Assembly: GCA_036346355.1 (NCBI GenBank)
Contig: CM070570.1
Coordinates: 49,677,592 to 49,741,591, forward strand
DNA: 64,000 nt
Direction: 5' to 3'
Origin: Rhipidocladum racemiflorum
Taxonomy: Eukaryota > Streptophyta > Magnoliopsida > Poales > Poaceae
The notes beneath the pieces are model-generated. The model did no database searches, was not told the DNA's origin, and saw only the letters and a program-made list of their open reading frames with translations. Positions within the stretch are counted from its first letter, which is position 1; each line of letters begins with the position of its first letter. Positions 42,670-54,329 of this stretch are shown here, one piece after another. Position numbers and translations under genes: made by a program.

Positions 42670-45399
42670 TGAAAGGACCGGGATGTCGGCCTAGAGGGGG
42701 GGTGAATAGGCGATTACAAAATTATACCCAATTTAAATTAAACTATCAGAGATAATGCGGAAGCATAGGGTATAATTAAGTTTTGCAACTTAAACAATTC
42801 AGCCCGAGACAGGTAACCCGGAGACTCCGGATATATTATCCGGATACTCCGGTATATCCGGATACTCCGGATCAATGTACCGGATACTCGGGTTATTTGG
42901 TTCGGCGAGCGAGCATGAGCAATAAATTTAAGCGCTTCTTTGATTCTAGTGATACAAATTACTCTACTGCAATGAATCAAGTATATAAGCAAGAATAGAT
43001 GCAGTAGATACAATCTAATTGATCTAATCACAAGAATCGAAAGCAAATTAAGCGGATGAGCAAAAGAGTAAACCGAAGTAAGGAAGGAGACACGAAGATT
43101 TTTTCCCAAAGTTCGGATCCTTGAGGGGATCCTACGTCTCCGTTGAGGCGGCTCGGTCACACTTGAGCCGGGGTCTCTTTCAACCCTCTTCCTCCCGGTG
43201 TTGCACAATGCACTCGCCGGTCTTCACTTCTTTGATTCCTTTCCTTGCGGAGGCGGAATCGGACCTTCACAAACTTTCGGTGGCCTTCCACACAACGCTT
43301 GGAAGCTCACCGGCAACTCCTAGCCGTCTAGGAGACCTCAACCTCCAAGAGCAACAAATGCTCCCGAAGAACTCACTTAGAGTCCACCTCAAGTGCTCAA
43401 CACACTAATCAACTCAATCCGATCACTACCCACTCTCACACCCAAACCTTCACTCAAAAGGGATCACTAAGATCTAGGGTTAGAGGGGCTTTTGGGAGCT
43501 CAAGATCACTAAGAAGAACACCTCAAAGCACCAAGGAACCAGCTCCACTTCTCAAATCAATCCTCAATCCAAACACCTCTCTCCACTACCCAACCCTTCA
43601 CAAAAGGGGATCACTAAGATCTAAGGAGTAGGGAGGAGTATTGGGGGCTCAAGAACTCACTTAGAACACCTCTAAACCCAGCAAAAACATCCCCCCAACG
43701 GCTCACTTGAAGTGGGCAAGAAAGGAGCCTTAAATAGAGGAACCCAAAAAACTAGCCGTTTGGGACCGAACTGGGCAACCCGGAGACTCCGGAAAAAACC
43801 CCGGAGACTCTGGATCATCCGGATACTCCGAAATCATCCGGATACTCCGGATAACCCAGAGACTCTGGGTTACAACCCGGATACTCCGGATCTCCCAGGC
43901 AGCACACGGCAGTCCGACGAAAACGGGCATAACTTTTGATCCCGGACTCCGATTTCGGCAAATTCGGACTTTTCGGAAAGCTATGAACGATGGCTATCCA
44001 ACTAACAAGGTCTCACTACCCAAATCCCAAAGGATAAAATTTGATTGCACAAAGAATCCACAAGGTGACCTCAAAATCTCACTTTCCGATACTAACAACA
44101 CTTCTAACCCTCACACCACCCCACGTACACCTCGGTGAACAAAGAGTGACTTGGGTTTCTCAACCTTAGACAAGGATAGACCACTTTGAGCACTTGAGAC
44201 TTGTCTTAGTGATTTCAACGATTGCATCCCTCTTAATAGTACGGCAATCATTAGACTCAAATTTAAACACAAAATCTAATTCTTACACTAAGCTTACATG
44301 CCGACTTCTTAGGATGCACGGTGCATGATGGCGCTTCCACAAAGATTGATGATGCCCTTCGTCTTGTCAACCTCAACGCGCTTCACCTCATGAGACTCTC
44401 GTCCTCTCGACCTTGACCTCGATCATCACCAAGGCGATCCTCCATCAAGTCGAATCGACTTAGTCCTCAATTTGTTGGTGACACATTTGTCTTGTTGACT
44501 TTGACTCGCTTATCATCCTTCAAACCACTTGGTCATCATACACACAGCTTTGGGACCTAATTCTTATCAAAGCACTCAGCAAACACATTAGTCCCACAAG
44601 CTCAAAAGATATGAATTAGAATTAAATGAATGAGATGAAATACAACAAGTGTTTCATATAAATAGGCTTGATATCAACGAAAACACTTGACATAAGAATT
44701 GTTCTCTACTAAGTGCAGCATGATGAATATGTGATTGATCTATATGCACTTAGAGATAATTGCCAATAAGATGAATCATTTAAATCAAGGCAAGGATCAC
44801 ATACTTTGCTTAAATGAAACACATGATAGAATATACATGAATTGTACATGTGCAAATAATATTTGGAATGAGAGTAAATGATGTGATCCAATTCTAGATT
44901 AAACTTCACTAGGAGAGGTGCATTAGAAGATATACAACTAAGACATGTATGCACCAAGTCAATATGAAGCAATGAAGTTTAACTCTAGTTAACACAAGCA
45001 TATTAAAAACAAAACACATAATGAACTCAAATGAATATATATATGACAAGCAATTATGACATGAATCAATGTGCACATATGAAATCAACAAGTTACTTAG
45101 AGTTCAATATGCATTTGCTAAAGAGGAATGCAATGACAAATATGGAAGGAATACCGAGATTGCATACCTCATTTTTGCTTAACCAGCCCAATTGATTTTC
45201 CTCTAAAATAGATGAGACTAATATTCAACTAGGCAATAAACATGTTAGTCTCATAACAATATAAATATATTAGAGGTTTGTCATTTGTTAAGCACTAAGT
45301 TAATATTTATACAATTACATTCATTGATATTACATGCGTTTGTCATTAATCGTTTGTCATTAATCACCAAAACAACATAAGTGCCTAGACGCACTTTCA
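42670..45399 (-). repeat. Sire-B 3' LTR (minus strand), 2.7 kb
   Basis: Read on the minus strand it starts TGAAAGTGCGTCTAGGC (45399) and ends with CACCCCCCCTCTAGGCCGAC and TCCTTTCA (42670), the same ends as Sire-A. On the plus strand, CCGGATACTCCGGATCATCC-type repeats at 42800-42900 and 43780-43900 are its palindromic array. The bases just right of it (plus strand ATCTCCCTCTTTTTGG) are the complement of a polypurine tract, which fixes it as the 3' LTR. No matching 5-bp duplication was found at 42665. Confidence 0.75.
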
Positions 45400-47575
45400 A
45401 TCTCCCTCTTTTTGGTGATTTATGACAAACGATTTAACAAATGCACCAAAGGACAATATAAAGATATTTAGCTTTGAAATGAACACGGAGAATGAGTAAG
45501 AGATCATACTTACAAATATTCTCCCTCTTTTTCGTTGTCCCTTTTTGTCAATCGATTAGGGGGAATGAACACGGAGAATGAGTAAGAGATCATACTTACA
45601 AATATTCTCCCTCTTTTTCATTGTCCCTTTTTGTCAATCGATTAGGGGGCATTTGATAAGTCCATAAATTCTCCCCAAATATTCTCCCTCTTTTTGTCAA
45701 TCGATTAGGGGGATTAGGGGGCAATTGATAAATCCATAAATTCTCCCCCTTTGTCATTAATCCCAAAAAGAATAACTTTTTCTCCCTCTAGATTGAATAC
45801 TCAATAAAAATATTAGGAAGAACAAAATAAAACAAAGGAGCTAGTAATAAGACAATAATATTAAGCTCCCCCAAAATCTAGGCAAGATATGAAAGCTATA
45901 ATATCCTAGATTTAGGTTTATGGATAAGCTAACGTCATAAATTGATACTAAATGACTATGATGCCTTAAAACATATGTAAATGACAAGCACGACAAGGCA
46001 TCACAAAGATAATGATCATGAGTCAAAAGATATAAAGGAGGTAAATACTCATGATTGAATAAAGTAACAACTGAGAGAAGTAGATAATGTACAAGGGCAT
46101 ACCTTAATGAAGTATCATCCAAAAGACGTGATTGTCATATGCAAGGAACTAAAAGTAGCTCACAAATGCATGTTAGATGACATTTGGATGCACATAAGCA
46201 ATAAACACATTTAAGGAATACCACTTGTAGACAATTAAGAACAAATATCCATTAAGAGCAAAAATGAATACCAAATGAATGAGGAAGAGCTAAAAGAATA
46301 TTCTAATACACAAAAGCTCCCCCTAAAACTAAGCAACATGGTACCGATTGAGTAATTCTGGATAAGCAATAAATGAACTCAATGATACCAATTTAAATGA
46401 AGTCATGATTCACAAGAATGTAAGAAATGCTTAAATCATCACAAAGATCATATAGCAAATATGTGTAACAGAGCATAATAATTAATATCATATAGCCACT
46501 CTATGGAATTGAATTACATGCTTATGATCAATTTAAAGAGCAATGTATACCTCTTACTAATGTGATCTTCAACTTACATTTCCTCCTCCTTTAGCATGGT
46601 GTCATCCATATCAATCAACCTTATATTGTAAAATGTTAGATGACACTTACGTAGAGAGAAAATGCAATTATCAATGAGAGGATACCAATTGATAAATATA
46701 GCATCAATTAGAAAGCGATACCAATTAACAAGCAATTGAAACACGATATCGAGCAATCTAATTACCAATTGAAATACATAAAGATTGAAAGAATTGATAC
46801 CAATTGGAATACTTATCATGATAATCATTACACCATTTAAGGTTTAAGGCAATTAGCTTAATGGTGTACAAAGACCTTATTGAATATGGTCAGAAAGAAA
46901 TAAGTCCCTTACAGCCGGTTCTTATGCATTTGTATGTTCGAATCAGTCATGGTCAAGTCGCACGGCATCGGATCCCTCGGACTCTGGAGCTATACTCCTT
47001 TCCTTCATCTCACCGTCGAAGTTGACTAACTTTTCCGAAACCTTGAATACCAACAGATAAGCACACGATTTCCAGGAACAAGTATCTTTCAACTTGACCC
47101 AAGTCAGTCTCACAAGGTCTAAGTGTAATATGCATGAGGTAAAAGGTTGACATGATACTACTACTCCAATGCATGCTAAAATACTGATTGAATTCAATGC
47201 ACAAAGAAGGATTTGAAACACAGATTCAATTCTTGAAGTTCAAACAGAGGTAATGAATAAACCATAAACGAGCTCACTCTTGAACTTACAAGAAAAGGTT
47301 CCACTCTCTAAGAGATAAACTTCAAAGAGAAGAGAGAGGAAGCAAATTGCGGCTAGGACACAATCAATTTCAATAAAAGAACACTAGCCCCACAAAGCAC
47401 TTTCAATCAGAGAAGACTTGAAAAGTTTGAAAGGCTTGCCAAGAACTTAGGTTGATTTGAGGACAAGGAATTTGAGTAAATGTGCTCCCAACTTATCTTA
47501 AAAGGATCATGGAGCTATGCTCATGCTCAACTCAAATTTCATCAAAAAGGAAAGAATCAAATCAACCAAACAAGG
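45400..47575 (-). mobile_element. Sire-B internal 3' region (minus strand), interrupted by Chromo-C
   Basis: On the minus strand it is rich in GGGGGAGAAT/AGGGGGAGC tracts, i.e. multiple polypurine tracts typical of Sirevirus 3' regions. There is an 86-bp tandem duplication at 45481-45652. No RT, integrase or gag domain is visible. A minus-strand frame at 46943-47221 (LTWVKLKDTCSWKSCAYLLV) is unrecognised. The rest of the element would lie beyond Chromo-C, outside the window. Confidence 0.6.
45481..45652 (+). repeat. 86-bp tandem duplication in Sire-B polypurine region
   Basis: GAACACGGAGAATGAGTAAG starts units at 45481 and 45567. A third partial unit (TTTTTGTCAATCGATTAGGG) lies at 45690-45712. 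Each unit carries a polypurine tract on the minus strand. Confidence 0.9.
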
Positions 47576-47802
47576 TGTGATGCCTTAGAGCGTCAGAGCG
47601 ATTCTAGGGTTCCTTTTTCCTGGTTTTGTTTCGGGAGAGGAATGAAGGATTTGTCGGGGGATGAAATAATTGAAGTTTATCCGGCGTATTAATATTAAAT
47701 TTGGAGTTGTCGGGCTAGAAACAGTGGGCCGAGGAAAACTGGGCACAGGCTGCGAATCCCCTCCCCACTCTCTCTCTTTTCCCCTAGTGGGCCGGCCCAC
47801 CA

Positions 47803-47810
47803 TATAAAAG
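47803..47810 (+). promoter_or_regulatory. TATA box, Chromo-C LTR
   Basis: TATAAAAG after GGCCCACCA; the second LTR has TATAAAGG at 61962. Confidence 0.65.
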
Positions 47811-48620
47811 GGTGTCACCCCAAAAGCCCTAGGCGCCCCCTTCCTCCCCTAGCAGCCACACCACCCCTCCTCTTCCTCCCCTTGCGTGGTGGCTCAAGAT
47901 CCACTGCGAAACGCCGAAGGAGCAAGCGAGAAAAGGATCCGTGGAGGCGTGGAGGGCGAGCAGATTTCCGTTCGGGAATCGTCAGGCGTTTTCGTGGGTT
48001 CTCAAGGGAGAACTCAAGGTAAAATTTCAATATTTTACCCCTGTTTTACCTAGGGATTAGGAGTGTATTAGATCTGGTGGTGAGTGATTTAGATGGATCT
48101 TGATGGGGGAGAAGGGTAGATGTTCACGTGGTGCTGTTTTTGGAAGGTGAGATTGTGCAGCACGGATTGTTTCGTGTTTTACGTGGCATAGACGATTTGT
48201 CCTGCACAAACCTATAACTAGAAAGTTGTAGATAACGTCGAGATCTAGCTTCTGTAATTTTTTCAGAATTTTTGGGGCGTGGGTCTGAGAGTTATCGCTG
48301 TTGCAAGATGACGGACAGAATCTAGAAACAGATTTTGTCCACTGTGTTGGACGTTTGTTTAGGCATATTTAACAGTGGAATTGAAATTTGTGATCTTCAT
48401 GAAAGTTGTAGATCTCGTCAATATCTAGCTACTGTAATTTTTTTGTATTTTTATGATCTGTATAAAAAAAGATACGAAATTGTGAAGAGAGGGTGCTGCT
48501 GTTTGACCCGGACAGATTGGGGTTTTTGGCGCTTAAGAAGGGAACGGGGATTAGGAAGCGTGTGTTCGAGTTGTGTGATCATTTGTGATGTCGCTATGTA
48601 CTGAAATAATACTTGTACAG

Positions 48621-48669
48621 GTGGTGCCCCTTCTGGACGCAACTAGGTTCGTCATCCACGTTGGTAAAG
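48621..48669 (+). other. Putative middle exon of Chromo-C LTR
   Basis: A 49-nt segment between acceptor TACTTGTACAG and GC-type donor AAAG|GCAAGTGG. It is present unchanged in position in the second LTR (62776-62824) and has a counterpart in Chromo-D (56858-56911). Coding capacity is not evident. Confidence 0.4.
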
Positions 48670-49597
48670 GCAAGTGGAAGTAGCGGTCTTGCTAAACTAT
48701 AACTTCGCTATTTGTTTAGTCTTCAATATAAACCTTAATTGCAGCACACCTACATGGTTTAACTACTTGTTTATGAGATTACAATATCCTATCCTGCTTT
48801 GTGATGTGGTTGTTTGGCTTTTGAATCATGAGTAAGAATGAAGAAAGATGTTGTTTGCAAGATGAATTGTGGAGATATTCTATCTCAATGATGTTCGCAT
48901 TCTATCCATGTTATTTGATGGTATGCAAGCATGTGAATTCAGAGTGGGAAGTTATGAATGTATTTATGCATGAAGCATTAACTGCATAATCATGCATTGG
49001 AAGTTTGTCGACGCCTTGGCGTCTTGGCGACCGTGCAGTACAACACCGTGTGTTCTGAGAAAGGGCACGGTGAGGAGGATCATGGCATAAGCATGTGCAC
49101 AATCATATGCATTTTACTGAGGTTGTGTGGACTCTATAATGTGGTATTGTACATGAGGAATTTGGTATGCTAGTTTCTTGTGGGCTGTGTTATTCGTTAG
49201 AAGTTGTTCCGCTTCTTTGAGATTACCCAATCTCACCCTTGTTATTTTGTTGTTTTGAGGTAGTTCTCGCGAGTCGTAAGCTTGAAGGGTGGGCTTAGTA
49301 GCACAATCAACCCTCTGGGGTCATCACGAATCACATGGACTAGTGCATTTAATAATTCATTAGCTTGCTGAAATTTTATTAATCATAGACCTGTTGATGT
49401 CCTCTTTGGAGCTGTTTTACGTTTATGTTTGTTTTACGGTTGATTTAGATTTGTTATCTCTAGTATTGATGCTTTTATGTTATTCCTGTTTATAATGGTT
49501 ATTATGAATCTTGTTGTCGCCTTAGTTTTGTCCTAATTTTAGGAGAGATGTGTCGAAATTTTCTTGTACGACAGTTTAGATTTGTAGGGTGTTACTG

Positions 49598-49988
49598 ATT
49601 GGTATCGAGGCGAGTTGTAGGTCCTTGGAATGTCTATTTTTAGTGTCATACTATAGGATACAACTAAAATGTGATGTGGAATAACTTAGAAACATGGCCT
49701 AGGTTTTAACTAAAATTTTGTCATAGGATAGCAACATTAAAACTTGTGTAAGTGGAATCACTAATTTAAAATTTGACACACATGGATGCCTGTAGGAAAG
49801 GGTATGGGTATCGTTGCCTTATGCTTAAAGGTTGAATTTAAGCTTTGTTGTTGAATGCTACTTTTGATGATGTATAATGCTATATTTATGATAGATTTGA
49901 TTGAGTTGCTTCATTTGTGATAAAGTGTGGTTGTGGTCTTAGAAGGGTTTTGGTCACCTTTTGTTTGTAGTGAGTTGTGGTTTGTGAT
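49598..49988 (+). other. Chromo-C PBS and leader
   Basis: The PBS-like TTGGTATCGAGGCGAG follows the LTR (compare TGGTATCAGAGC of initiator-Met tRNA). The next ~170 bp (GTTGTAGGTCCTTGGAATGT to TGACACACATGGATGC) closely match the Chromo-D leader at 51220-51400. The leader is cut by Chromo-D at 49989. Confidence 0.75.
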
Positions 49989-51204
49989 TGTGACACCTCG
50001 GAGTGTCGTATCCTTAATTTTGAGCATGATAAGGTTAAATACAGTATGAGATGTGGAAATAAGGTTAAAATCATAAGGGTCGGGGTTAATAACGTTTCGG
50101 GCCGTTTAGGGGTTTTGGGCCTTCCTGGGAGTTTTGGGCCTTGGTGGGCTTTGGTGGGATGGATTAGGACTCCGTAACGGACTAGGATTGGGTAGAGGGC
50201 TGTTAAAGGGGCTTCCCCAGCCCCCTTGCGCCCCACCTCCCTTATTGCGCCCCACCTCCCCTCTTGCGCCTCTCCTCCTCCTCCCTCCCTAAGCCCTAGC
50301 CCCAAAACCGTAGCATGTTTAACATATTATGATGCCATGTGTTAATATGTGAATTGAATATGATATTTGGCATGGTTGCATGCATGTCATGAGATAGAGG
50401 CGAGGCGGTGAGAAAGTCTTAACTAGTCGGCAAGGTCGGTGAGAAAGTTATGACTAATCCTAACGCCATTGAGTAAGTCCTATGTCGTGATTCCCTCCAC
50501 GTGGTGTGTGGAAGCGAGTAGGCACCCTCCATCTTCGGGATGGAAGGGAGGAAAGGGTGCACACCGACGGGTGTGTACTTCCCATACCGGTATGAGGTTC
50601 GGAGGGTCGAGAGCAATGCATTACATCGCATACAAATTGATGATGATATAGATAATTATTCAAGAAACAGATGTTAAACATGATGAAAGATTTAATTGAC
50701 TTGTTGTTATGCTTGTTGTCCATTGCGGTATGCTTGCTGAGTTTTCGAACTCACCCTTGTGTTTTCTTGTTGTTTTAGGTACCATGAGAGCGGCATGCGG
50801 AAAGGGGAATAGTCACACGCTCACACGTTGTTTCACCTTAATGTTTCCCCAAGTCAATTCATTTAGTTGGATAATAAATTGCGTGTGATGGCCTTTAAAT
50901 TAAGTCTTAGCTTGGTTAATGAGAGTTCTATTGTTTGTTTGACACTTGGAACCTTAAGAGCTTAATGTTAGTCTCTTATTGTCGTTAAGACTTTATTTAT
51001 TGCTGTTTTAGATGGTTCTCTTATTGCCATATAATGCTATATTGTTGCTGTTCCTTAAATTCATGATAAAACAAAGGAGGTGCTGCCGAAATCTCGGTTT
51101 TTAGCCTATGCACCTTTGCTGGAATTTTATGTTAAATGTGGTATTTAGCTGTTGTTTAGCTTTTGTTTGGTAACATTCAGGCATAGTAAATGCCGGGTGT
51201 TCTG
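49989..51204 (+). repeat. Chromo-D 5' LTR, with ~1-kb internal deletion
   Basis: It begins TGTGACACCTCGGAGTGTCG. The GC-rich part stops at about 50310 (AAAACCGTAG) and jumps to CATGTTTAACATATTATGA, which in the 3' LTR lies at 57026. Roughly 970 bp, including the first donor and the middle exon, are missing. The third-exon acceptor TTGTTTTAG (50778) is kept. Confidence 0.85.
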
Positions 51205-51540
51205 ATTAGTATCAGAGCGGGCTGTAGGTCCTTGGAATGTGAATTTTCAGTGTCATGCTATAGGGTACAACTAAAATGTGATGTGGAATAACTTAGAAAC
51301 ATGGCTTAGGTTCTAACTAAAACCTTGTTATAGGATAGCAACGTTAAAACTTGTAAAAGTGGTATAACTAATCTAAAATCTGACACACTTGGTTGCACAG
51401 TAGGATGGGTTTTGATTCATCATTGCATTGCGCTTAATTATTTAATGAAGGATATGCTTATGATGATGTTTGATCTATGATCTTGATTGTGTGATTTTGT
51501 GTTTATGTTTTGTGTTTGGATGGTTGTCTGTCTAGCGACC
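51205..51540 (+). other. Chromo-D PBS and leader
   Basis: TTAGTATCAGAGCGGGC follows the LTR end, close to the initiator-Met PBS. The next ~180 bp match the Chromo-C leader, including GGTCCTTGGAATGT, ACAACTAAAATGTGATGTGG and AATAACTTAGAAACATGGC. Confidence 0.75.
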
Positions 51541-52040
51541 ATGCCAAGGGTAGAGGCCGTGGGCGCCATGGCCCGGAAGTGGAGGCAGGGCGAGGCTCCC
51601 GAGAGTTGCGGAGTCTGTCTGTATAAATGATTGGGTTGTTCTGTTGTGGTGATAAAAGTGGGGTTGTGGTGCCGAAGGGTTTCGGTCACCTCTTTTGGTT
51701 CATAGTAACGGTGAGGTTTGACGGTGTGGCGGTTAGCGCCATCACCGAAGAACTATTAACCCCTGTAGGAGAAGAATGCTTATCCTTTCTGTCCTTGATC
51801 GGGTAGTTGATTGGAGTCAAATAGAAGAGTTGATGGTGGTTCCCTTCGGATGTTCTCTGCCGTTACGGCGGTCGGTTTATTTGTTTTTCCTGGCTTTAGT
51901 TGAGCTGAACCAAAAGAAAAGTGTTTTGTATTGGATTTTCGCGGATCGTTACGAGTGCGGTGGGGAGCACCGTGCTTGAGTGTGGTTGGACCGGAGTTGC
52001 AACCACTGTGGCAAGCCCGGCCATATGGGGCGAGTGCCGG
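51541..52040 (+). pseudogene. Chromo-D gag remnant
   Basis: ATGCCAAGGG at about 51541 opens a Gly/Arg-rich start. The CCHC knuckle CNHCGKPGHMGR follows only ~450 bp later (51985-52030), with the last Cys shifted by an indel. A normal gag needs about 1 kb before the knuckle, so most of the capsid domain is missing. The middle (51715-51900) matches Chromo-C 57921-58090 and is not obviously coding. Confidence 0.6.
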
Positions 52041-52309
52041 ATGAACCCGGTAGCATCATCAAGTGGGAGACGGTGCCTTCTCCTCCCACTCGGTAGCGTC
52101 TTCTAGAGGATCGGTGCACATGATGGCTGCTCTGTTTCTCGGCCACCCTTTGCGTGGCGCCACCGGCTTCGGTGCCCGCGGCCGTCTGCTCCTCCTCGAT
52201 TGCCTCCTCCGCCCCGGCCTTGATGGGGCATCACCGAGTCGGGGCTCATACGTCCGGCGCCACCAGAGTGTGCGCTTTGCCGGCCGAGTCGGTAGGGCAT
52301 CCAGAGGTG

Positions 52310-52695
52310 GTTTAGGTACTGCTCGTGGATTCCGTTGATGCCTTTGTTCTATTTGATTCGGAGCATCCTATTCTTTTGTGTCGTCGGAGTTTGCTAGTAG
52401 AGCTAAGTTGGGAGTTCAGCGGATTTACGAGTCCGTGTTAGTCGATTCTCTGGGGTTTGATTGCTAGTTCTTTGGTTTGCCCTGGTTGCACCATTGCCAT
52501 TGATGATGAGGTTTTCTTTGCCAATCTCATGGTGATCCAGTTGGCTCCTTTTGATGTCATTTTGGGCATGGGTGGCTGCATCGATGCCGTGCTAAGATCT
52601 GTTGTTTACGGAAGACGGTTGCCTTGCAGGCCCGTCCGGGAAGAGTTGACCTTTCAGGGTGGTATACCCTCGATTCGTCTTTGCTTTGACTAGTT
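52310..52695 (+). pseudogene. Chromo-D aspartic protease
   Basis: FVLFDSEHP at about 52340 is the remnant of the FDSGASHSF active-site motif. It is followed by ASSLVCPGCTIAIDDEVF, LMVIQLAPFDVILGM (52535-52570) and REELTFQGG. Frameshifts break the ILGMDWL region. Confidence 0.75.
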
Positions 52696-52799
52696 TGTTT
52701 TAAGTCGGCGTTTGAGGTGTTGGGTTTCCTCATGACTTTGTCTCGAGAAGCCATCTTCCTCGATTCCTATTGAGAGATTTACGTAGTGAAGGAGTTCGT

Positions 52800-53700
52800 T
52801 GATGTGTTCCACTGACGAGTTGCCTGGTCTACCTCCTGTGAGGAATGTGGAGTTTCGTATTGATCTTGCTCAGGGCACTCGACCTATTTCTATCTCTCCA
52901 TACCGCTTGGCTCGACCTTTTCAAGACGAGTTGAAGAAGCGATTGGAGGATCTCATGGCCAAAGGCTTCATTCGGCGTAGCGTATCGCCATGGGGAGCAC
53001 CCGTCCTCTTCGTCTCGAAGAAGGATGGAAGTTGGCATATGTGCATTGATTATCGTGCTCTTAACCAAGTGTGAGTCAAAAACAAGTATCCTTTGCCTCG
53101 CATCGAGGATCTGTTTGACCAACTGAAGGGAGCAAAGGTGTTCTCCAAGATTGATCTTGATCGAGGGTATAATCAGATCCGTGTGAGGGAGCAGGACATT
53201 GAGAAGACTGCTTTCTCCACTAGGTATGGGCATTATGAATTTAAAGTTATGTCTTTTGGACTAACTAATGCTCCTCTTTGTCTTTATGGAGGCGATGAAG
53301 CATTATGCTACACAAGTACCTTGATGAGTTTGTGGTAGTGTTCATCGATGACATTCTGATTTACTCTAAATCGGAAGAGGAGCATGAGCGACACTTGAGG
53401 CTTGTCTTGAGTACCACGAGGAGAATCAATTCTTTGCTAAGCTGAAAAAGTGCGAGTTACGGATTTGAAGTGGGTTTTCTTGGCCACATCATCAATCCAG
53501 AGGGCATATCTGTAGATCTAGCAAAGTCTCGTAGATTTTGGATTGGAAGAGGCCTTCCAATGTCAAAGAGGTGCGTAGTTTCCTTGGGTTGGTGGCTACT
53601 ATCGGCGTTTTGTGCAGGATTTCTCTATCATTGCCAAGCCACTTTCGCAGCTGACTCGAAGGGGATGAAATTCCGGTGGATCGCAGAATGTGAGCACGGC
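52800..53700 (+). pseudogene. Chromo-D reverse transcriptase
   Basis: It shows GLPPVRNVEFRIDLAQGTRP, ISPYRLA, LMAKGFIRRSVSPWGAPVLF, HMCIDYRALNQV with a stop right after it (TGA 53072), YPLPRIEDLFDQLKGAKVFS, KIDLDRGYNQIRVREQDIEK, TAFSTRYGHYEFKVMSFGLT, the FIDDI catalytic box (53341-53355) and FLGHIINPEGISVD. At least four frameshifts. Confidence 0.85.
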
Positions 53701-54110
53701 TTCTGCACTTTGAAGGAGAAGTTAGTGACTGCTCCTGTTCTTACCCTTCCCGAACAGGGAAGCGCTTCACTGCTTTATTCGATGCTTCTCGGTTGGGACT
53801 TGGTTGTGTGCTCATGCAAAATGGCAAGGTGATTGCTTATGCTTCGAGGCGGTGAAAAAGCATGAGCGAGAACTATCCCACCCATGATCTTGAGCTAGCC
53901 GCGTGGTGTTTGCATTGAAGATATGGAGGCATTATTTGTCTGGCGAATCTTGTGATATTTTCACTGATCACAAGAGCCTCAAGTACATATTTACTCGTAA
54001 AGATTTGAACTTGAGGCGGAGGAGGTGGCTAGAATTGATAAAGGATTATGACCTCACTATCGGTATCATCAGGGAAGGCAAATGTGGTGGCCGACGCTCT
54101 CGATCGCAAG
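53701..54110 (+). pseudogene. Chromo-D RNase H domain
   Basis: LVTAPVLTLPEQG, DASR..GLGCVLMQ-type text with indels, FALKIWRHYLSGESCDIFTD, HKSLKYIFTRKDLNLRRRRW (53961-54020) and GKANVVAD-type sequence around 54075. This is the expected Ty3 order between RT and integrase. Confidence 0.8.
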
Positions 54111-54329
54111 ACAATGCCCCTGTTGTTGATTGTCTTGTTGCTGATTTTGAGCGGTTGGGAGTCTCCTCTTTGCTTTGCGGGACCGTGCAAGCTGAAACTC
54201 AATTGATTCTTGAGTCGGATTCCCGAGCGTGTCGCGGGAGGCACAGGCGGCATGATCGTTTGCTCCAGCAGGTGAGGAACGCCTTGAGGATGGCAAGTCG
54301 GGAGACTTTACCGTTGATGATGCGGGAGT

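Larger units (their letters stand above)
47576..49597 (+). repeat. Chromo-C first LTR
   Basis: It begins TGTGATGCCTTAG. TATAAAAG is at 47803-47810, a first donor CTCAAG|GTAAAA (GT 48019), acceptor TTGTACAG at 48620, a short exon 48621-48669 ending GTAAAG|GCAAGTGG, and the module TCTCACCCTTG with acceptor GTTTTGAG at 49259. It ends near GGGTGTTACTGA just before the PBS. The exact last base is uncertain because the end is not a clear CA. Confidence 0.88.
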
